A stretch of 56,361 nucleotides of DNA, taken from contig CAJBZP010000051.1 of NCBI GenBank assembly GCA_903960135.1, positions 1-56,361 of the forward strand, in the 5' to 3' direction. This document shows positions 34,808-43,654 of the stretch, one piece after another. The stretch is from an uncultured Actinomycetes bacterium (GTDB taxonomy: Bacteria > Actinomycetota > Actinomycetes > S36-B12). Both the position numbers and the translations under genes were made by a program. The notes under the pieces were generated by a model that was not told where the DNA came from, made no database searches, and saw only the letters and a list, made by a program, of their open reading frames with translations. Positions within the stretch are counted from its first letter, which is position 1; every line of letters begins with the position of its first letter.

Positions 34808-36499
34808 ATGTGTCAGGCTTTCACAGTGACCGTCGGCCCTGATGCACTGACCCCGGACCTTGTCGATCGGTTCACTCGGTGGGGGCGCCCGAGTAGCCCG
34901 GTGACCCTCAGCGGGCCCGCCCAAGAGTTCTTGAAGGCAAAGGTCGGGATGGCACCAGCGGCTTCGAATCTGCCGCTGCCAGAAATCTGCGTCCCAGATT
35001 CGAGGCTGCCGGTGCCAGCACTGGAGGCACTCGGCGCGGCGGTCGGGGCTCCGCAGGTGCTAATTGATCCCATTACCCGGCTCCTGCACAGCCGCGGAAT
35101 GTCGTATATCGACATGCTTGCGCGTCGAGCCGCTGACACCAGCGACATCCCTGATGCCGTGGTTATGCCAGCGACCCACGACGAGGTTTTGGCGGTCCTG
35201 CAGGTTTGCACTAATTACCGGATTCGTGTGGTGCCTTTTGGCGGCGGCACTTCGGTGGTTGGCGGTGTCACGAGACCGGCTGAGGGAATCGGGATCGCTA
35301 TCAGCCTGGCAAGACTTGGTGCGCTAATCGCCCATGATGAGCTATCAGGTCTAGTGCGGGTGCAGCCCGGCATTACCGGGCCCGAACTTGAGCGAATATT
35401 GGGCGAGCGGGGTTTCACACTGGGCCACCTACCGCAGTCATGGGAGCGGGCCACTATCGGCGGTTACGCGGCTACTAGGTCGGCCGGGCAGGCATCAAGT
35501 GGCTACGGTCGCATTGACGACATGATCGAGTCCGTGACATTGGCGACACCAATCGGAACCTGGTCGGCGGGTCGGATTCCGGCAAGTGCCGCCGGTCCCA
35601 ACCTGCTGCACTTGGCACTCGGCAGCGAGGGCGCATTCGGCATCATCACCGAAATCACCCTAAGAGTACGGCGCACTCCGAAAGCAAGTTGCTACGAAGG
35701 CGCGATGGCGCCGTCCTTTGCTGCTGGTATTTCGGCTAGCCGTGAACTGGCCCAGTTGGGCTTGACCGGCAGCGTACTTAGACTCTCGGACGAGGCGGAG
35801 ACAACCGCCTCCCTTGCGATGTCAGGGCCAACCGGTTTGAAGCGCAGACTATTCGACCGCTACCTAGCCTTTCGCAAAGTTGGCCAAGGCGCCCTGCTGA
35901 TCCTTGGCTGGGAGGAGCAGTCAGCGGCGCTGTTGGATGCGCGTCGTGACGCGGCGTGGACCGTGCTGAAGAAGTTCGGAGTGGTGTCGTTAGGCAAGGG
36001 GGTAGGTGAAGCATGGAACCACAACCGGTTTGCAGGACCGTATCTGCGCGATACCTTGTTGGATGGTGGCTATCTGGTCGAGACTTTCGAAACTGCCGCG
36101 TCATGGAACTTGGTGCCTGACCTTTATGAGGCGGCTCGGGATGCGGCGCACCAGGCTTTAGCAACCGGTGGGCACACCGCGTACGTGATGGCGCATGTCT
36201 CCCACGTCTATGAGACAGGGGCATCTATCTACTTCACCGTAATTGACCGGGGCGGCCCCGAAGCGGGTCCGCGTTGGCGTGCGGCCAAGACCGCCATCAG
36301 CGGGGCCTTGCAGGCGGCCGGGGGCACCATCACTCATCACCATGGCATCGGCCGCGATCACCAACCATGGCTGCGCACCGAGATTGGTGGCATCGGCATC
36401 GGGTTATTGCAGGCGATCAAAGCTGAACTTGATCCGGACCAGATCATGAACCCGGGAGTATTGCTACTTCCGGCAGTATTGCCACGAGATATAACTTAA
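34808..36499 (+). CDS. FAD-binding oxidase, alkyl-DHAP synthase-like (FAD_binding_4 / FAD-oxidase_C)
   Basis: A 563-residue flavoenzyme. The PCMH-type FAD-binding domain spans about residues 110-290: VVMPATHDEVLAVLQ, the glycine-rich VPFGGGTSVVGGV near residue 143, and TIGGYAATRSAGQAS. The C-terminal FAD-linked oxidase domain ends with HHHGIGRDH near residue 517 and the typical LDPDQIMNPGVL. The family includes alkyldihydroxyacetonephosphate synthase and D-lactate/glycolate oxidases. The RWGRPS opening and the divergent glpD favour the alkyl-DHAP-synthase-like group, but an ether-lipid role is inferred. GTG 34826 is an alternative start. GATATT at 34792-34797 may be its -10. Confidence 0.82.
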   Translation: MCQAFTVTVGPDALTPDLVDRFTRWGRPSSPVTLSGPAQEFLKAKVGMAPAASNLPLPEICVPDSRLPVPALEALGAAVGAPQVLIDPITRLLHSRGMSYIDMLARRAADTSDIPDAVVMPATHDEVLAVLQVCTNYRIRVVPFGGGTSVVGGVTRPAEGIGIAISLARLGALIAHDELSGLVRVQPGITGPELERILGERGFTLGHLPQSWERATIGGYAATRSAGQASSGYGRIDDMIESVTLATPIGTWSAGRIPASAAGPNLLHLALGSEGAFGIITEITLRVRRTPKASCYEGAMAPSFAAGISASRELAQLGLTGSVLRLSDEAETTASLAMSGPTGLKRRLFDRYLAFRKVGQGALLILGWEEQSAALLDARRDAAWTVLKKFGVVSLGKGVGEAWNHNRFAGPYLRDTLLDGGYLVETFETAASWNLVPDLYEAARDAAHQALATGGHTAYVMAHVSHVYETGASIYFTVIDRGGPEAGPRWRAAKTAISGALQAAGGTITHHHGIGRDHQPWLRTEIGGIGIGLLQAIKAELDPDQIMNPGVLLLPAVLPRDIT

Positions 36500-38782
36500 A
36501 TGGGCCTAAGACGGTGGTGGCGAGGGCGCGACAAACCTGAAATCACCCCGACCCGAGCGATTGATCGCGGCCTCTTGATCATCGCCTTGGTCTGGCAGGG
36601 CGCTTGGTTGGGCGCTGATCCGAGTCTTTGGCCGGTGGGGCACGGCCTCGGGGTGAACGCGCTCATTGTTTTGTCTCTTGCCACTTGGTTATTTCTACTC
36701 GGCACCGGATTTGGGCCCCTTGCCGATGCCAAGTGGAACCAGATTGCGCGTTATTGCGATATCGGGGCCACGGCCTTTGCGGCAGTTGCGCTCTTAATGC
36801 ACGATCATGGTGTGCCCGAAGGCGCCTGGCAGGAGGGCGCTTCAATGCTGAACCTAACAGCGGGGCTCATCGGGTTACTCCTCGTTACCAAAGTCGCGGT
36901 GCCACTGTTGGTGGCCGTAGTTATAGCCGAGTTCGCGTTATTGAATCTGCGTGCGGTGATTGGGCTGCCCGATGATGGGTTGGTTGACCGGATGCTGTAC
37001 GCGATCTACGCCTTAGCGATCGGTGCCGCCGCGGCCGGCGGTCGTCGAGGATTGATCATTGCGGCGGCACAATCCGAGCAGGAAGACCTTCGTGCGAGGG
37101 CGGCGCGTGGCCACAGCCAAGGCTTGGCTGAGGTGCAAAGTGCTTTGTCGGCGCACGAGCGAGGCCTGCATGAAACCGTTTTGAACACACTGACCGCAAT
37201 CTCGATGGGCGCCGGGCACTCAGCGGATCTGCCCGCGCGTTCTGCAAACTGTCTTGAGGTCTTGGCTGGAGTAACGACGATTGCTTCCCCAGCAGGGGAT
37301 CAGCACAACGGCTTTGCGATTGACGATCTCATCGCGGATTTGAAAAATGCGGGTGTTGAGATGGATGCCGATCTCGATCGGGCGCAGGAATTACCTATTG
37401 CCGTACAGGCGGCTGTGCAAGCGGCGATTCGAGAGGCACTTCTAAACATCTTGCGACACGCCAGAGCATCGCGCGTCGAAATTCGCGGCGGACACTTGGC
37501 AGGTCCCGGCACGGATTTTCACGTACGGATCAGTGACGACGGCGTCGGCTATGACGAAGCCGAAATGGTTCCTCGCTTTGGGATACAAGAGAGCATCATG
37601 AACTCGATGAATGCTGTCGGTGGCAACGCAGTGCTCGTCTCTGCCACCGGAGTCGGCACGGTCGTGCGGCTCGACTGGACCAAGAATCAAAAGTGGCGAA
37701 GCAAAAGTCGTGCATTGATCATCGAAAGCAGTAGCGCATTCGTGGTTCCGGTGATCTGCGCATTTGGCGCACTGGCGTTCCTTTCGATGATTTCGACACT
37801 TCCGCAAAGCATTGACCTTCGATACACAATTGGCGCCTTCGCGCTAGCCGTGGTCATGGGTGCATTGTTGATTTGGCGAAGTCGGTTCGGGCTGGTACCG
37901 GCATGGTTGGTGGCTCTGGTGTGCGTGGTTGTCCCATCGATTTATGGTTTCCAATCCCAGGGGGTCGGTGGCGCCGGAGGTGTCTGGAGTGACTGGGCAT
38001 CAGAGGTAATGATTGCGCTACTTATCGTGGTCGTAGCGATGGGCCCGTGGTGGGCGTGGATCCCTGCGCTGGCCGCATGGGTTTATGCCCAAGGCGCCTT
38101 AATGGAGTTACTTCGGCCCGGGTCTGCCTTGATTATCGCGGCCGCACTATTTGCGCGAAGTGTGCGAAAAAGCGTCCGCACCTACATTAGAAATAGTGAT
38201 CAGCAAGCTACCGCCGCAACTGAATACTATGCCCGCGCGGAATCTCTGCGGCGCTTAGACCACCGATATGAACTGCTGCGGGCAGCGGGGGCGGTGGAGT
38301 TGTTTGCCGATCTGGCTGCTGGTCGGGCCGACCCAGCGGATCCGTTGGTGCGATCGGCATGTGCGCGTGAAGAAAGGTTTATTCGCTCGATCATGCGGCT
38401 GGACCCATCCGGCGACCCACTCCATGGGTTAGCCGCAAAACTCGCGGTATTGGCATTGAACCAAGGCGTACCACTAGATATTGACCTCGGCCCACCCGGG
38501 CAGGCACCGGCGGGTGCACTTGACAGGTTGCAATCCGATACCGCATCGGCTCTTTCGTTGGCAAGACCCAGAACACCTGCCAAACTGTCGGCGCGGGTCG
38601 AGGAAGACTTTTTCGTGGTGCGGTTTGTGGCCACCTTGTCGCATGAGGTAACGGGGGAACAGTTGTTTGGCAACGGGCGCGAAGAGCAGGCGGACTATTT
38701 GGTGCTGATAGATCCCGAAGGCAACTTGCTCATTGAGGCGCGTTTCGCGGTACGGAATGAGGCACGTCTTGCCGGCCGTTGA
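36500..38782 (+). CDS. Membrane histidine kinase with two transmembrane blocks and degenerate C-terminal region
   Basis: A 760-residue sensor kinase. Five or six hydrophobic helices lie at about residues 20-190. Next is a HisKA_3-like helix with the phospho-acceptor histidine in ERGLHETVLNTL (near residue 223). A HATPase domain follows with N-box REALLNILRHARAS (near residue 312), G1 DDGVGYD and G2 FGIQES. A second membrane block occupies about residues 410-560. A C-terminal soluble region of about 200 residues looks like a kinase core without a recognisable H-box or ATP site. Having the kinase core between two membrane blocks is unusual. It starts on the base after the oxidase stop and overlaps the response regulator. 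Signal unknown. Confidence 0.78.
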   Translation: MGLRRWWRGRDKPEITPTRAIDRGLLIIALVWQGAWLGADPSLWPVGHGLGVNALIVLSLATWLFLLGTGFGPLADAKWNQIARYCDIGATAFAAVALLMHDHGVPEGAWQEGASMLNLTAGLIGLLLVTKVAVPLLVAVVIAEFALLNLRAVIGLPDDGLVDRMLYAIYALAIGAAAAGGRRGLIIAAAQSEQEDLRARAARGHSQGLAEVQSALSAHERGLHETVLNTLTAISMGAGHSADLPARSANCLEVLAGVTTIASPAGDQHNGFAIDDLIADLKNAGVEMDADLDRAQELPIAVQAAVQAAIREALLNILRHARASRVEIRGGHLAGPGTDFHVRISDDGVGYDEAEMVPRFGIQESIMNSMNAVGGNAVLVSATGVGTVVRLDWTKNQKWRSKSRALIIESSSAFVVPVICAFGALAFLSMISTLPQSIDLRYTIGAFALAVVMGALLIWRSRFGLVPAWLVALVCVVVPSIYGFQSQGVGGAGGVWSDWASEVMIALLIVVVAMGPWWAWIPALAAWVYAQGALMELLRPGSALIIAAALFARSVRKSVRTYIRNSDQQATAATEYYARAESLRRLDHRYELLRAAGAVELFADLAAGRADPADPLVRSACAREERFIRSIMRLDPSGDPLHGLAAKLAVLALNQGVPLDIDLGPPGQAPAGALDRLQSDTASALSLARPRTPAKLSARVEEDFFVVRFVATLSHEVTGEQLFGNGREEQADYLVLIDPEGNLLIEARFAVRNEARLAGR

Positions 38783-39440
38783 CCGCGCCTCGACTGTGCC
38801 GCCGGGGGTTTTGATTCGGCTGGCGATTATCGATGACCATGAAATGGTCCGGGAGGCGTTGGTTGCGCTACTAAGTTCCCCTGAGCAGCTGTTCGCAGAG
38901 GTCGTTTATCGGGGCGACAGCCCCCATGAGGGCGCCGCGGCGGCTCCCGATGTGGCCTTATTGGATATTGACCTCGGTGCCGGTGGCATCTCGGTAACCG
39001 ACGCTGTTGCCTGCTTGATGTCGGCTGGCGCCGCCGTGCTGCTAATAAGTGCTTTCGAGGATCCGGTGGCGGTGCGAACAGCTATGTTTGCCGGCGCATT
39101 GGGTTTTGTCCCCAAGCGCGCCTCGCCGGCGTCTTTGCGTTTGGCCATCGAGACGGTTGCCGGTGGGGAGTTTTATCTCTCGGCGGATCTAGCGGCGATT
39201 CTTGCGACGGCCACGGAGTCGCCTGGCTTGAGCCCACGTGAACTTACGGCCCTGCGGTTGTATGCATCTGGCCTGAAATTGTCGGCCGTTGCCCATCGCA
39301 TGGGCATCTCACCGCACACCGCCAAGGAGTACCTAGATCGGGCCCGGGCCAAATATGCCCAAGTGGGGCGAAATGCGCGCACGCGCACCGAGTTGTACGC
39401 ACAGGCGGTTAGAGATGGGCTGTTGGACCAGGAACCGTGA
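38757..39440 (+). CDS. NarL/LuxR-type response regulator
   Basis: A 227-residue two-component regulator, partner of the kinase that it overlaps by 26 bases. The receiver has the acidic pair IDDHEMVREAL, the phospho-acceptor aspartate in VALLDIDLG, the serine of LISAF and the KRAS lysine. The LuxR-type HTH is LSPRELTALRLYASG...ISPHTAKEYLDRARAKY near residue 165. The start is uncertain: ATG 38757 is used here, while GTG 38796 gives a receiver starting at its usual first strand. Targets unknown. Confidence 0.85.
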   Translation: MRHVLPAVDRASTVPPGVLIRLAIIDDHEMVREALVALLSSPEQLFAEVVYRGDSPHEGAAAAPDVALLDIDLGAGGISVTDAVACLMSAGAAVLLISAFEDPVAVRTAMFAGALGFVPKRASPASLRLAIETVAGGEFYLSADLAAILATATESPGLSPRELTALRLYASGLKLSAVAHRMGISPHTAKEYLDRARAKYAQVGRNARTRTELYAQAVRDGLLDQEP

Positions 39441-39502
39441 CCCCTGCGATGGGGACATCCGCGACGTGACTTCCGCTAGTTTTCCGGCTCTACTTAACTA
39501 TT

Positions 39503-39531
39503 GGCCGGCGGGCACGGGGGATCCGCCGGCC
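39503..39531. terminator. Hairpin terminator between convergent genes
   Basis: A perfect 9-bp GC-rich stem GGCCGGCGG (39503-39511) / CCGCCGGCC (39523-39531) with an 11-base loop, followed by ATTATTT. It lies between the response regulator and the convergent acetyltransferase and could serve both directions. Confidence 0.7.
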
Positions 39532-39539
39532 GCCATTAT

Positions 39540-40091
39540 TTAGTCACCTGAGTTGTCTCTGATATCGGTCACTAATCGCACTTCGCGTAAAATTTTGTCA
39601 TCGCTGATGACTCGATCCCGGTACGCTGAGTCCGGGCCCCAGCCGCAGGAGCTAAGAAATCCTCGAGTGATTTCGTCAGCGAGTGGCAGCCAAGTGACTA
39701 AGGTGACGTGCCCGCTTGCACGAACTTGCTCGACTGTGGCAGCAATAAGCCTGGACCCGTGTCCCAACCGGGTGTGACCTGGGTCCACGACGAGGGCGAG
39801 CAACTCTGCGGTACCGGGGTTGGCATCCGGATCGGTTCCGGCACCGAAGGCCGCATAGCCGACAACCACATCGGTGCCCAAGGTGTCTGCTACCGCAACC
39901 ATGAGCCGGTGGGTGGGGGTGGGTGGATTCAAAATCGCCGAGGCCCAAGCCATGGCAAGTTCGTCTTCATCGAGTGCGGCCAGTTCAGCAGCCGGCAAGA
40001 TGTTTGCGTAATTGACCCGCCACGTGCGCACTTGGAGCGCGGCGATGTTGTCGACATCTGGCGTTCTGGCTGGTCGCACTCCGGTCGGCAC
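39540..40091 (-). CDS. GNAT-family N-acetyltransferase
   Basis: A 183-residue acetyltransferase. The opening VRPARTPDVDNIAALQVRTWRVNYANILPA matches the YitI/ribosomal-type GNAT start. The acetyl-CoA loop is VVDPGHTRLGHGSRLI (near residue 105), and LSSCGWGPD follows near residue 150. The GTG at 40091 is preceded by AGGTGA and by CACAAT six bases further up. It is divergent from thyX. Acceptor unknown. Confidence 0.83.
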   Translation of the reverse strand: MPTGVRPARTPDVDNIAALQVRTWRVNYANILPAAELAALDEDELAMAWASAILNPPTPTHRLMVAVADTLGTDVVVGYAAFGAGTDPDANPGTAELLALVVDPGHTRLGHGSRLIAATVEQVRASGHVTLVTWLPLADEITRGFLSSCGWGPDSAYRDRVISDDKILREVRLVTDIRDNSGD

Positions 40092-40153
40092 TCACCTATT
40101 GTGCCGCGCCACTCGCGCAGCCACATCTTGGCGGCATCGTGGCGTCTGCCAGA

Positions 40154-40159
40154 TAGGCT
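40154..40159 (+). promoter_or_regulatory. -10 hexamer for leaderless thyX mRNA
   Basis: TAGGCT, six bases (GGGCGC), then GTG 40166. No ribosome site is present. Confidence 0.5.
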
Positions 40160-40165
40160 GGGCGC

Positions 40166-40891
40166 GTGACTGAAATCCCTAGGTTGACTTTTCGAAGCGA
40201 TGTCACGGTCGAGTTAGTGCGTTCGGGGGCAAGTGACGCCGATGTGGTTTTCGCGGCGCGAGTATCGACAGCGGGGGAACAGTCCCTGGCTGATCTACAG
40301 GCTGATCCCGCCGCTGCCAAGGGGTTGATCAGCTACCTGATGCGCGAGCGTCATGGCAGCCCGTTTGAGCACAACTCTATGACCTTCTTCGTGCAGGCCC
40401 CGATATTCGTCTGGCGTGAGCATATGCGCCATCGCATTGCCAGCTACAACGAAGAGTCCGGTCGCTACCGCGAGTTGCAGCCGGTGTTTTATGTCCCAAA
40501 TCGCGCGCGCAATGTGGTGCAGGTCGGCAAGACCGGGGCCTACGAGTTCCTGCCTGGCGACGATGCGCAATACGCGTTGATCGATTCAGCCATGCGTGAG
40601 TCCTGCACCCAGGCGTATTTGGCCTATCAAGACATGCTGGCCGCCGGAATCGCCCGGGAGGTGGCTCGAATGGTGCTCCCGGTGTCGATTTTCTCCAGTG
40701 CCTACGTGACGATGAACGCCCGCGCTTTGATGAATTTCCTTTCGTTGCGGCGAAAAGCCGAAGACTCGCAGTATCCGTCTTACCCACAGCGCGAAATCGA
40801 GATGGTGGCGGAGAAATATGAAGAGAAATGGGCCGAGCTGATGCCCCTGACGCACGCTGCCTTCGTCGCCGCCGGCCGCGTTGCGCCTTGA
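40166..40891 (+). CDS. thyX: FAD-dependent thymidylate synthase
   Basis: Converts dUMP to dTMP using methylene-tetrahydrofolate and reduced FAD. The ThyX motif RHRIASYNEESGRY is near residue 88. The active-site region ARMVLPVSIFSSAYVTMNARALMNFLSLR follows near residue 170. 241 residues, normal length. It precedes dapA and rnj, the conserved actinobacterial order. GTG start fixed by TAGGCT-N6. Confidence 0.96.
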   Translation: MTEIPRLTFRSDVTVELVRSGASDADVVFAARVSTAGEQSLADLQADPAAAKGLISYLMRERHGSPFEHNSMTFFVQAPIFVWREHMRHRIASYNEESGRYRELQPVFYVPNRARNVVQVGKTGAYEFLPGDDAQYALIDSAMRESCTQAYLAYQDMLAAGIAREVARMVLPVSIFSSAYVTMNARALMNFLSLRRKAEDSQYPSYPQREIEMVAEKYEEKWAELMPLTHAAFVAAGRVAP

Positions 40892-40894
40892 CGA

Positions 40895-40900
40895 TAGCCT
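40895..40900 (+). promoter_or_regulatory. -10 hexamer for leaderless dapA mRNA
   Basis: TAGCCT, six bases (TGGGCT), then ATG 40907. The same bases form an ATAGCC/GGCTAT inverted repeat (40894-40908) reaching the start codon. Confidence 0.48.
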
Positions 40901-40906
40901 TGGGCT

Positions 40907-41818
40907 ATGCCCGGTCCTAACAGCGCCCGCCAGCCCTTTGGGGTAATGCTCACGGCCATGATCACCCCGATGCAGGCCGATGGCAGCCTTGACCTCGTGG
41001 GAGCCCAGCGCTTGGCCACGCACCTGGTCGATAATTTGGCCCATGATGGCCTGATCATCAATGGCACTACCGGCGAGGCATCGACCACCACCGATGCAGA
41101 GAACCTCGACCTGATCCGCGCAGTTGTTGAGGCCGTTGGTGATCGGGCGACGGTAGTCGCCGGGGTAGGGACCAACGACACGGCCCACTCGGTAGAAAGT
41201 GCCAAGGGCGCACTACGAGTCGGGGCCCATGCGGTCATGGCAGTCAGCCCTTACTACAACCGGCCACCTCAGGAAGGACTGGTTGCGCATTTCAAGGCCG
41301 TTGCAGACGCAACGGACCTACCCCTGATCGTTTATGACATTCCCAAACGCACCGGGGTAGCGATCGAGACCGAGACGTTGGTACGTATTGCCGAACACCC
41401 AAGAGTCATTGCCTACAAGGATGCGAAAGGTGATCTTGATGCGAGCCAATGGGGGATGGCGCGCACTGACCTAGCCTGGTATTCCGGTGACGATATTTTG
41501 AACCTGCCACTGCTGGCACTTGGCGCGGCGGGAATGATCTCGGTGGTGGGTCACCTTGTCGGTGACCGGCTCAAGGAGATGGCGAGCGCATATTCAGTTG
41601 GCCAAGTCGAGTTGGCAGTTGAAATTAATCGAAGTCTGCTCCCGGTCTACACCGGAGTATTTCGGACCCAAGGTCTTATCTTGATCAAGGCGGCACTCGC
41701 TGAACTCGGCTTGCCGGCCGGGCCAGTTCGATTGCCCTTGGTTAACGCGAGTCAGGAGCAATTGGCGATTCTGCGCGCTGATCTTGCCGCTGGCAAGGTC
41801 AGCGGGTTCACCGCATGA
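40907..41818 (+). CDS. dapA: 4-hydroxy-tetrahydrodipicolinate synthase
   Basis: Condenses pyruvate and aspartate semialdehyde in lysine/diaminopimelate synthesis. The 303-residue TIM barrel has GTTGEAST near residue 56, the tyrosine-containing YYNRPPQEGL and VYDIPKRTG (near residue 145), and the Schiff-base lysine in IAYKDAKGD (near residue 170). Its stop overlaps the start of RNase J (ATGA). It acts before dapB, which is elsewhere in this window. Confidence 0.95.
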   Translation: MPGPNSARQPFGVMLTAMITPMQADGSLDLVGAQRLATHLVDNLAHDGLIINGTTGEASTTTDAENLDLIRAVVEAVGDRATVVAGVGTNDTAHSVESAKGALRVGAHAVMAVSPYYNRPPQEGLVAHFKAVADATDLPLIVYDIPKRTGVAIETETLVRIAEHPRVIAYKDAKGDLDASQWGMARTDLAWYSGDDILNLPLLALGAAGMISVVGHLVGDRLKEMASAYSVGQVELAVEINRSLLPVYTGVFRTQGLILIKAALAELGLPAGPVRLPLVNASQEQLAILRADLAAGKVSGFTA

Positions 41819-43494
41819 GCCGAGGCGATCTACCAGCGCCACCCGCGCTGCCCAGTGGTGGCCTGCGCATTTTTGCCCTCGGCGGTCTGGGCGAAATTGG
41901 GCGCAATATGACTGTCTTTGAATTCGACGGGCGGCTATTGATCGTCGACTGCGGGGTGCTCTTTCCGGAGGAGTCGCAGCCTGGAGTGGATTTGATTCTG
42001 CCGGATTTCGGTCCGATCAAGGAGCGCCTCGCGGATATCGAATGTGTGGTTCTAACCCACGGGCATGAAGACCACATCGGTGCCGTTCCGTACCTCTTGC
42101 GCCTACGCGAGGACATCCCGTTGCTCGGCTCGCGGCTGACTTTGGCTTTACTTGAGGCCAAACTGAAGGAGCATCGAATCAAGGCGATAACCCTTGAGGT
42201 AACTGAAAGCCAGCAAGAGAAACTGGGGCCATTTAATCTGGAGTTCCTAGCTGTCAACCATTCGATCCCAGATGCGCTCGCCGTGGCGATCACCACACCG
42301 GCTGGCGTCGTGCTACATACCGGTGACTTTAAGATGGATCAAGTGCCACTTGATAGTCGAATAACTGACCTAAATGGGTTTGCCCGCCTTGGTGATGCTG
42401 GTGTTGACCTGCTATTGATTGACAGTACCAATGCTGAGGTTCCCGGCTTTGTTCCGAGTGAGCGTGACATCGTTCCGGTACTAGATGCCGTGTTCCTTCG
42501 GGCCGAGGGCCGCATCATCGTGGCATCTTTCGCATCGCATATCCATCGGGTGCAGCAGGTCATCGATATGGCGGCGCTGCACGGCCGCAAAGTTGCGTGG
42601 GTGGGCCGATCGATGATTCGAAATATGGGCATCGCCCGTGACCTTGGCTACTTGCAAATCCCGGGTGGGCTGTTGGTTGCCGTCGAGGATCTTGCCGATC
42701 TGCCCGATGACGAGACGGTGTTGATCTGCACTGGATCACAGGGTGAGCCAATGGCTGTGTTATCTCGCATAGCCAACCGCGACCACCCAATTACCGTCGG
42801 TCCAAGTGACACCATCGTGCTGGCATCATCGCTGATACCCGGCAATGAGAACGCGGTATTTCGAGTCATCAATGGCCTTTCGAAACTAGGTGCGCACATC
42901 ATTCACAAGGGCAATGCTCTAGTTCACGTCTCCGGCCATGCGGCCGCGGGAGAATTGCGCTACGTCTACAACATCGTAAAACCACGGCACGTGCTGCCGG
43001 TCCACGGCGAATGGCGGCATATGCGCGCTAACGCGGAAATCGCCAAGGGTGTTGGTATCGCGCCGGATCGCATTTTGCTTGCCGATGACGGTGTGGTGGT
43101 GGATCTTGTCGACGGACGGGCTTCAATCACCGGATATGTTCCAGTCGGCTTTGTATATGTCGATGGTTCAAGTGTCGGTGACGTCACCGAAACCTTGCTT
43201 AAAGACCGGCGCGTGCTTGGCGAGGAGGGCTTCATCTCGATCTTTGCAGCGGTGGATCTCATCGATTCAAAAGTTGTCGTCGGCCCGGAGATTCATGCCC
43301 GCGGACTCGGACTTGATGATGAAGCGATGCTGCCACTGCTTGAACAGGTACGCGATGCGCTAGAGGAGTCCCTGCGCCACGGCACCACCGACCCCCATGA
43401 ACTGCAGCAACTGGTCCGCCGCCGGGTGGGCAAGTGGATTAGCGGAACCCATCGCCGCCGGCCGATGATCGTGCCAGTAATCGTCGAGGCGTAA
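41815..43494 (+). CDS. rnj: Ribonuclease J
   Basis: A 559-residue metallo-beta-lactamase/beta-CASP ribonuclease for RNA processing and decay. The zinc motif HGHEDHIG is near residue 82, with further ligands in LHTGDFKMD and the late HVSGHAAAGEL. The opening LRIFALGGLGEIGRNMTVFE is typical, and the C-terminus ends with the basic RRRPMIVPVIVE. It is coupled to dapA by a four-base overlap. Its stop codon lies in a 14-bp tandem duplication. Confidence 0.95.
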   Translation: MSRGDLPAPPALPSGGLRIFALGGLGEIGRNMTVFEFDGRLLIVDCGVLFPEESQPGVDLILPDFGPIKERLADIECVVLTHGHEDHIGAVPYLLRLREDIPLLGSRLTLALLEAKLKEHRIKAITLEVTESQQEKLGPFNLEFLAVNHSIPDALAVAITTPAGVVLHTGDFKMDQVPLDSRITDLNGFARLGDAGVDLLLIDSTNAEVPGFVPSERDIVPVLDAVFLRAEGRIIVASFASHIHRVQQVIDMAALHGRKVAWVGRSMIRNMGIARDLGYLQIPGGLLVAVEDLADLPDDETVLICTGSQGEPMAVLSRIANRDHPITVGPSDTIVLASSLIPGNENAVFRVINGLSKLGAHIIHKGNALVHVSGHAAAGELRYVYNIVKPRHVLPVHGEWRHMRANAEIAKGVGIAPDRILLADDGVVVDLVDGRASITGYVPVGFVYVDGSSVGDVTETLLKDRRVLGEEGFISIFAAVDLIDSKVVVGPEIHARGLGLDDEAMLPLLEQVRDALEESLRHGTTDPHELQQLVRRRVGKWISGTHRRRPMIVPVIVEA

Positions 43495-43505
43495 TCGTCG
43501 AGGCG
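43478..43505. repeat. 14-bp tandem duplication across the rnj stop
   Basis: TAATCGTCGAGGCG occurs twice, perfectly, at 43478-43491 and 43492-43505, followed by a third TAA. The second TAA (43492-43494) is the rnj stop codon. Confidence 0.92.
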
Positions 43506-43642
43506 TAATTTTCGGCTGCCAGAGTTTTTTGGTGTCCGGGGCGGGCTAATTCCCCCCGGGGGTCCGAAAACCGGCTAATGCGCCTACGCGACACGCACCA
43601 GTGGGGAGGGTGTGACTACCGGGGCTGGTGGGTTTGAGTCGC

Positions 43643-43648
43643 TACGCT
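43643..43648 (+). promoter_or_regulatory. -10 hexamer for leaderless ftsK mRNA
   Basis: TACGCT, six bases (GCGGGT), then ATG 43655. This argues against the upstream TTG at 43628. Confidence 0.48.
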
Positions 43649-43654
43649 GCGGGT

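Noticed and set aside
43495-43654. Possible small RNA or terminator between rnj and ftsK
   Set aside because: There is a GC-rich stretch (CGGGGCGGG...CCCCCCGGGGG) but no clean stem with a T-run, and nothing beyond the tandem repeat and the ftsK -10 could be supported.
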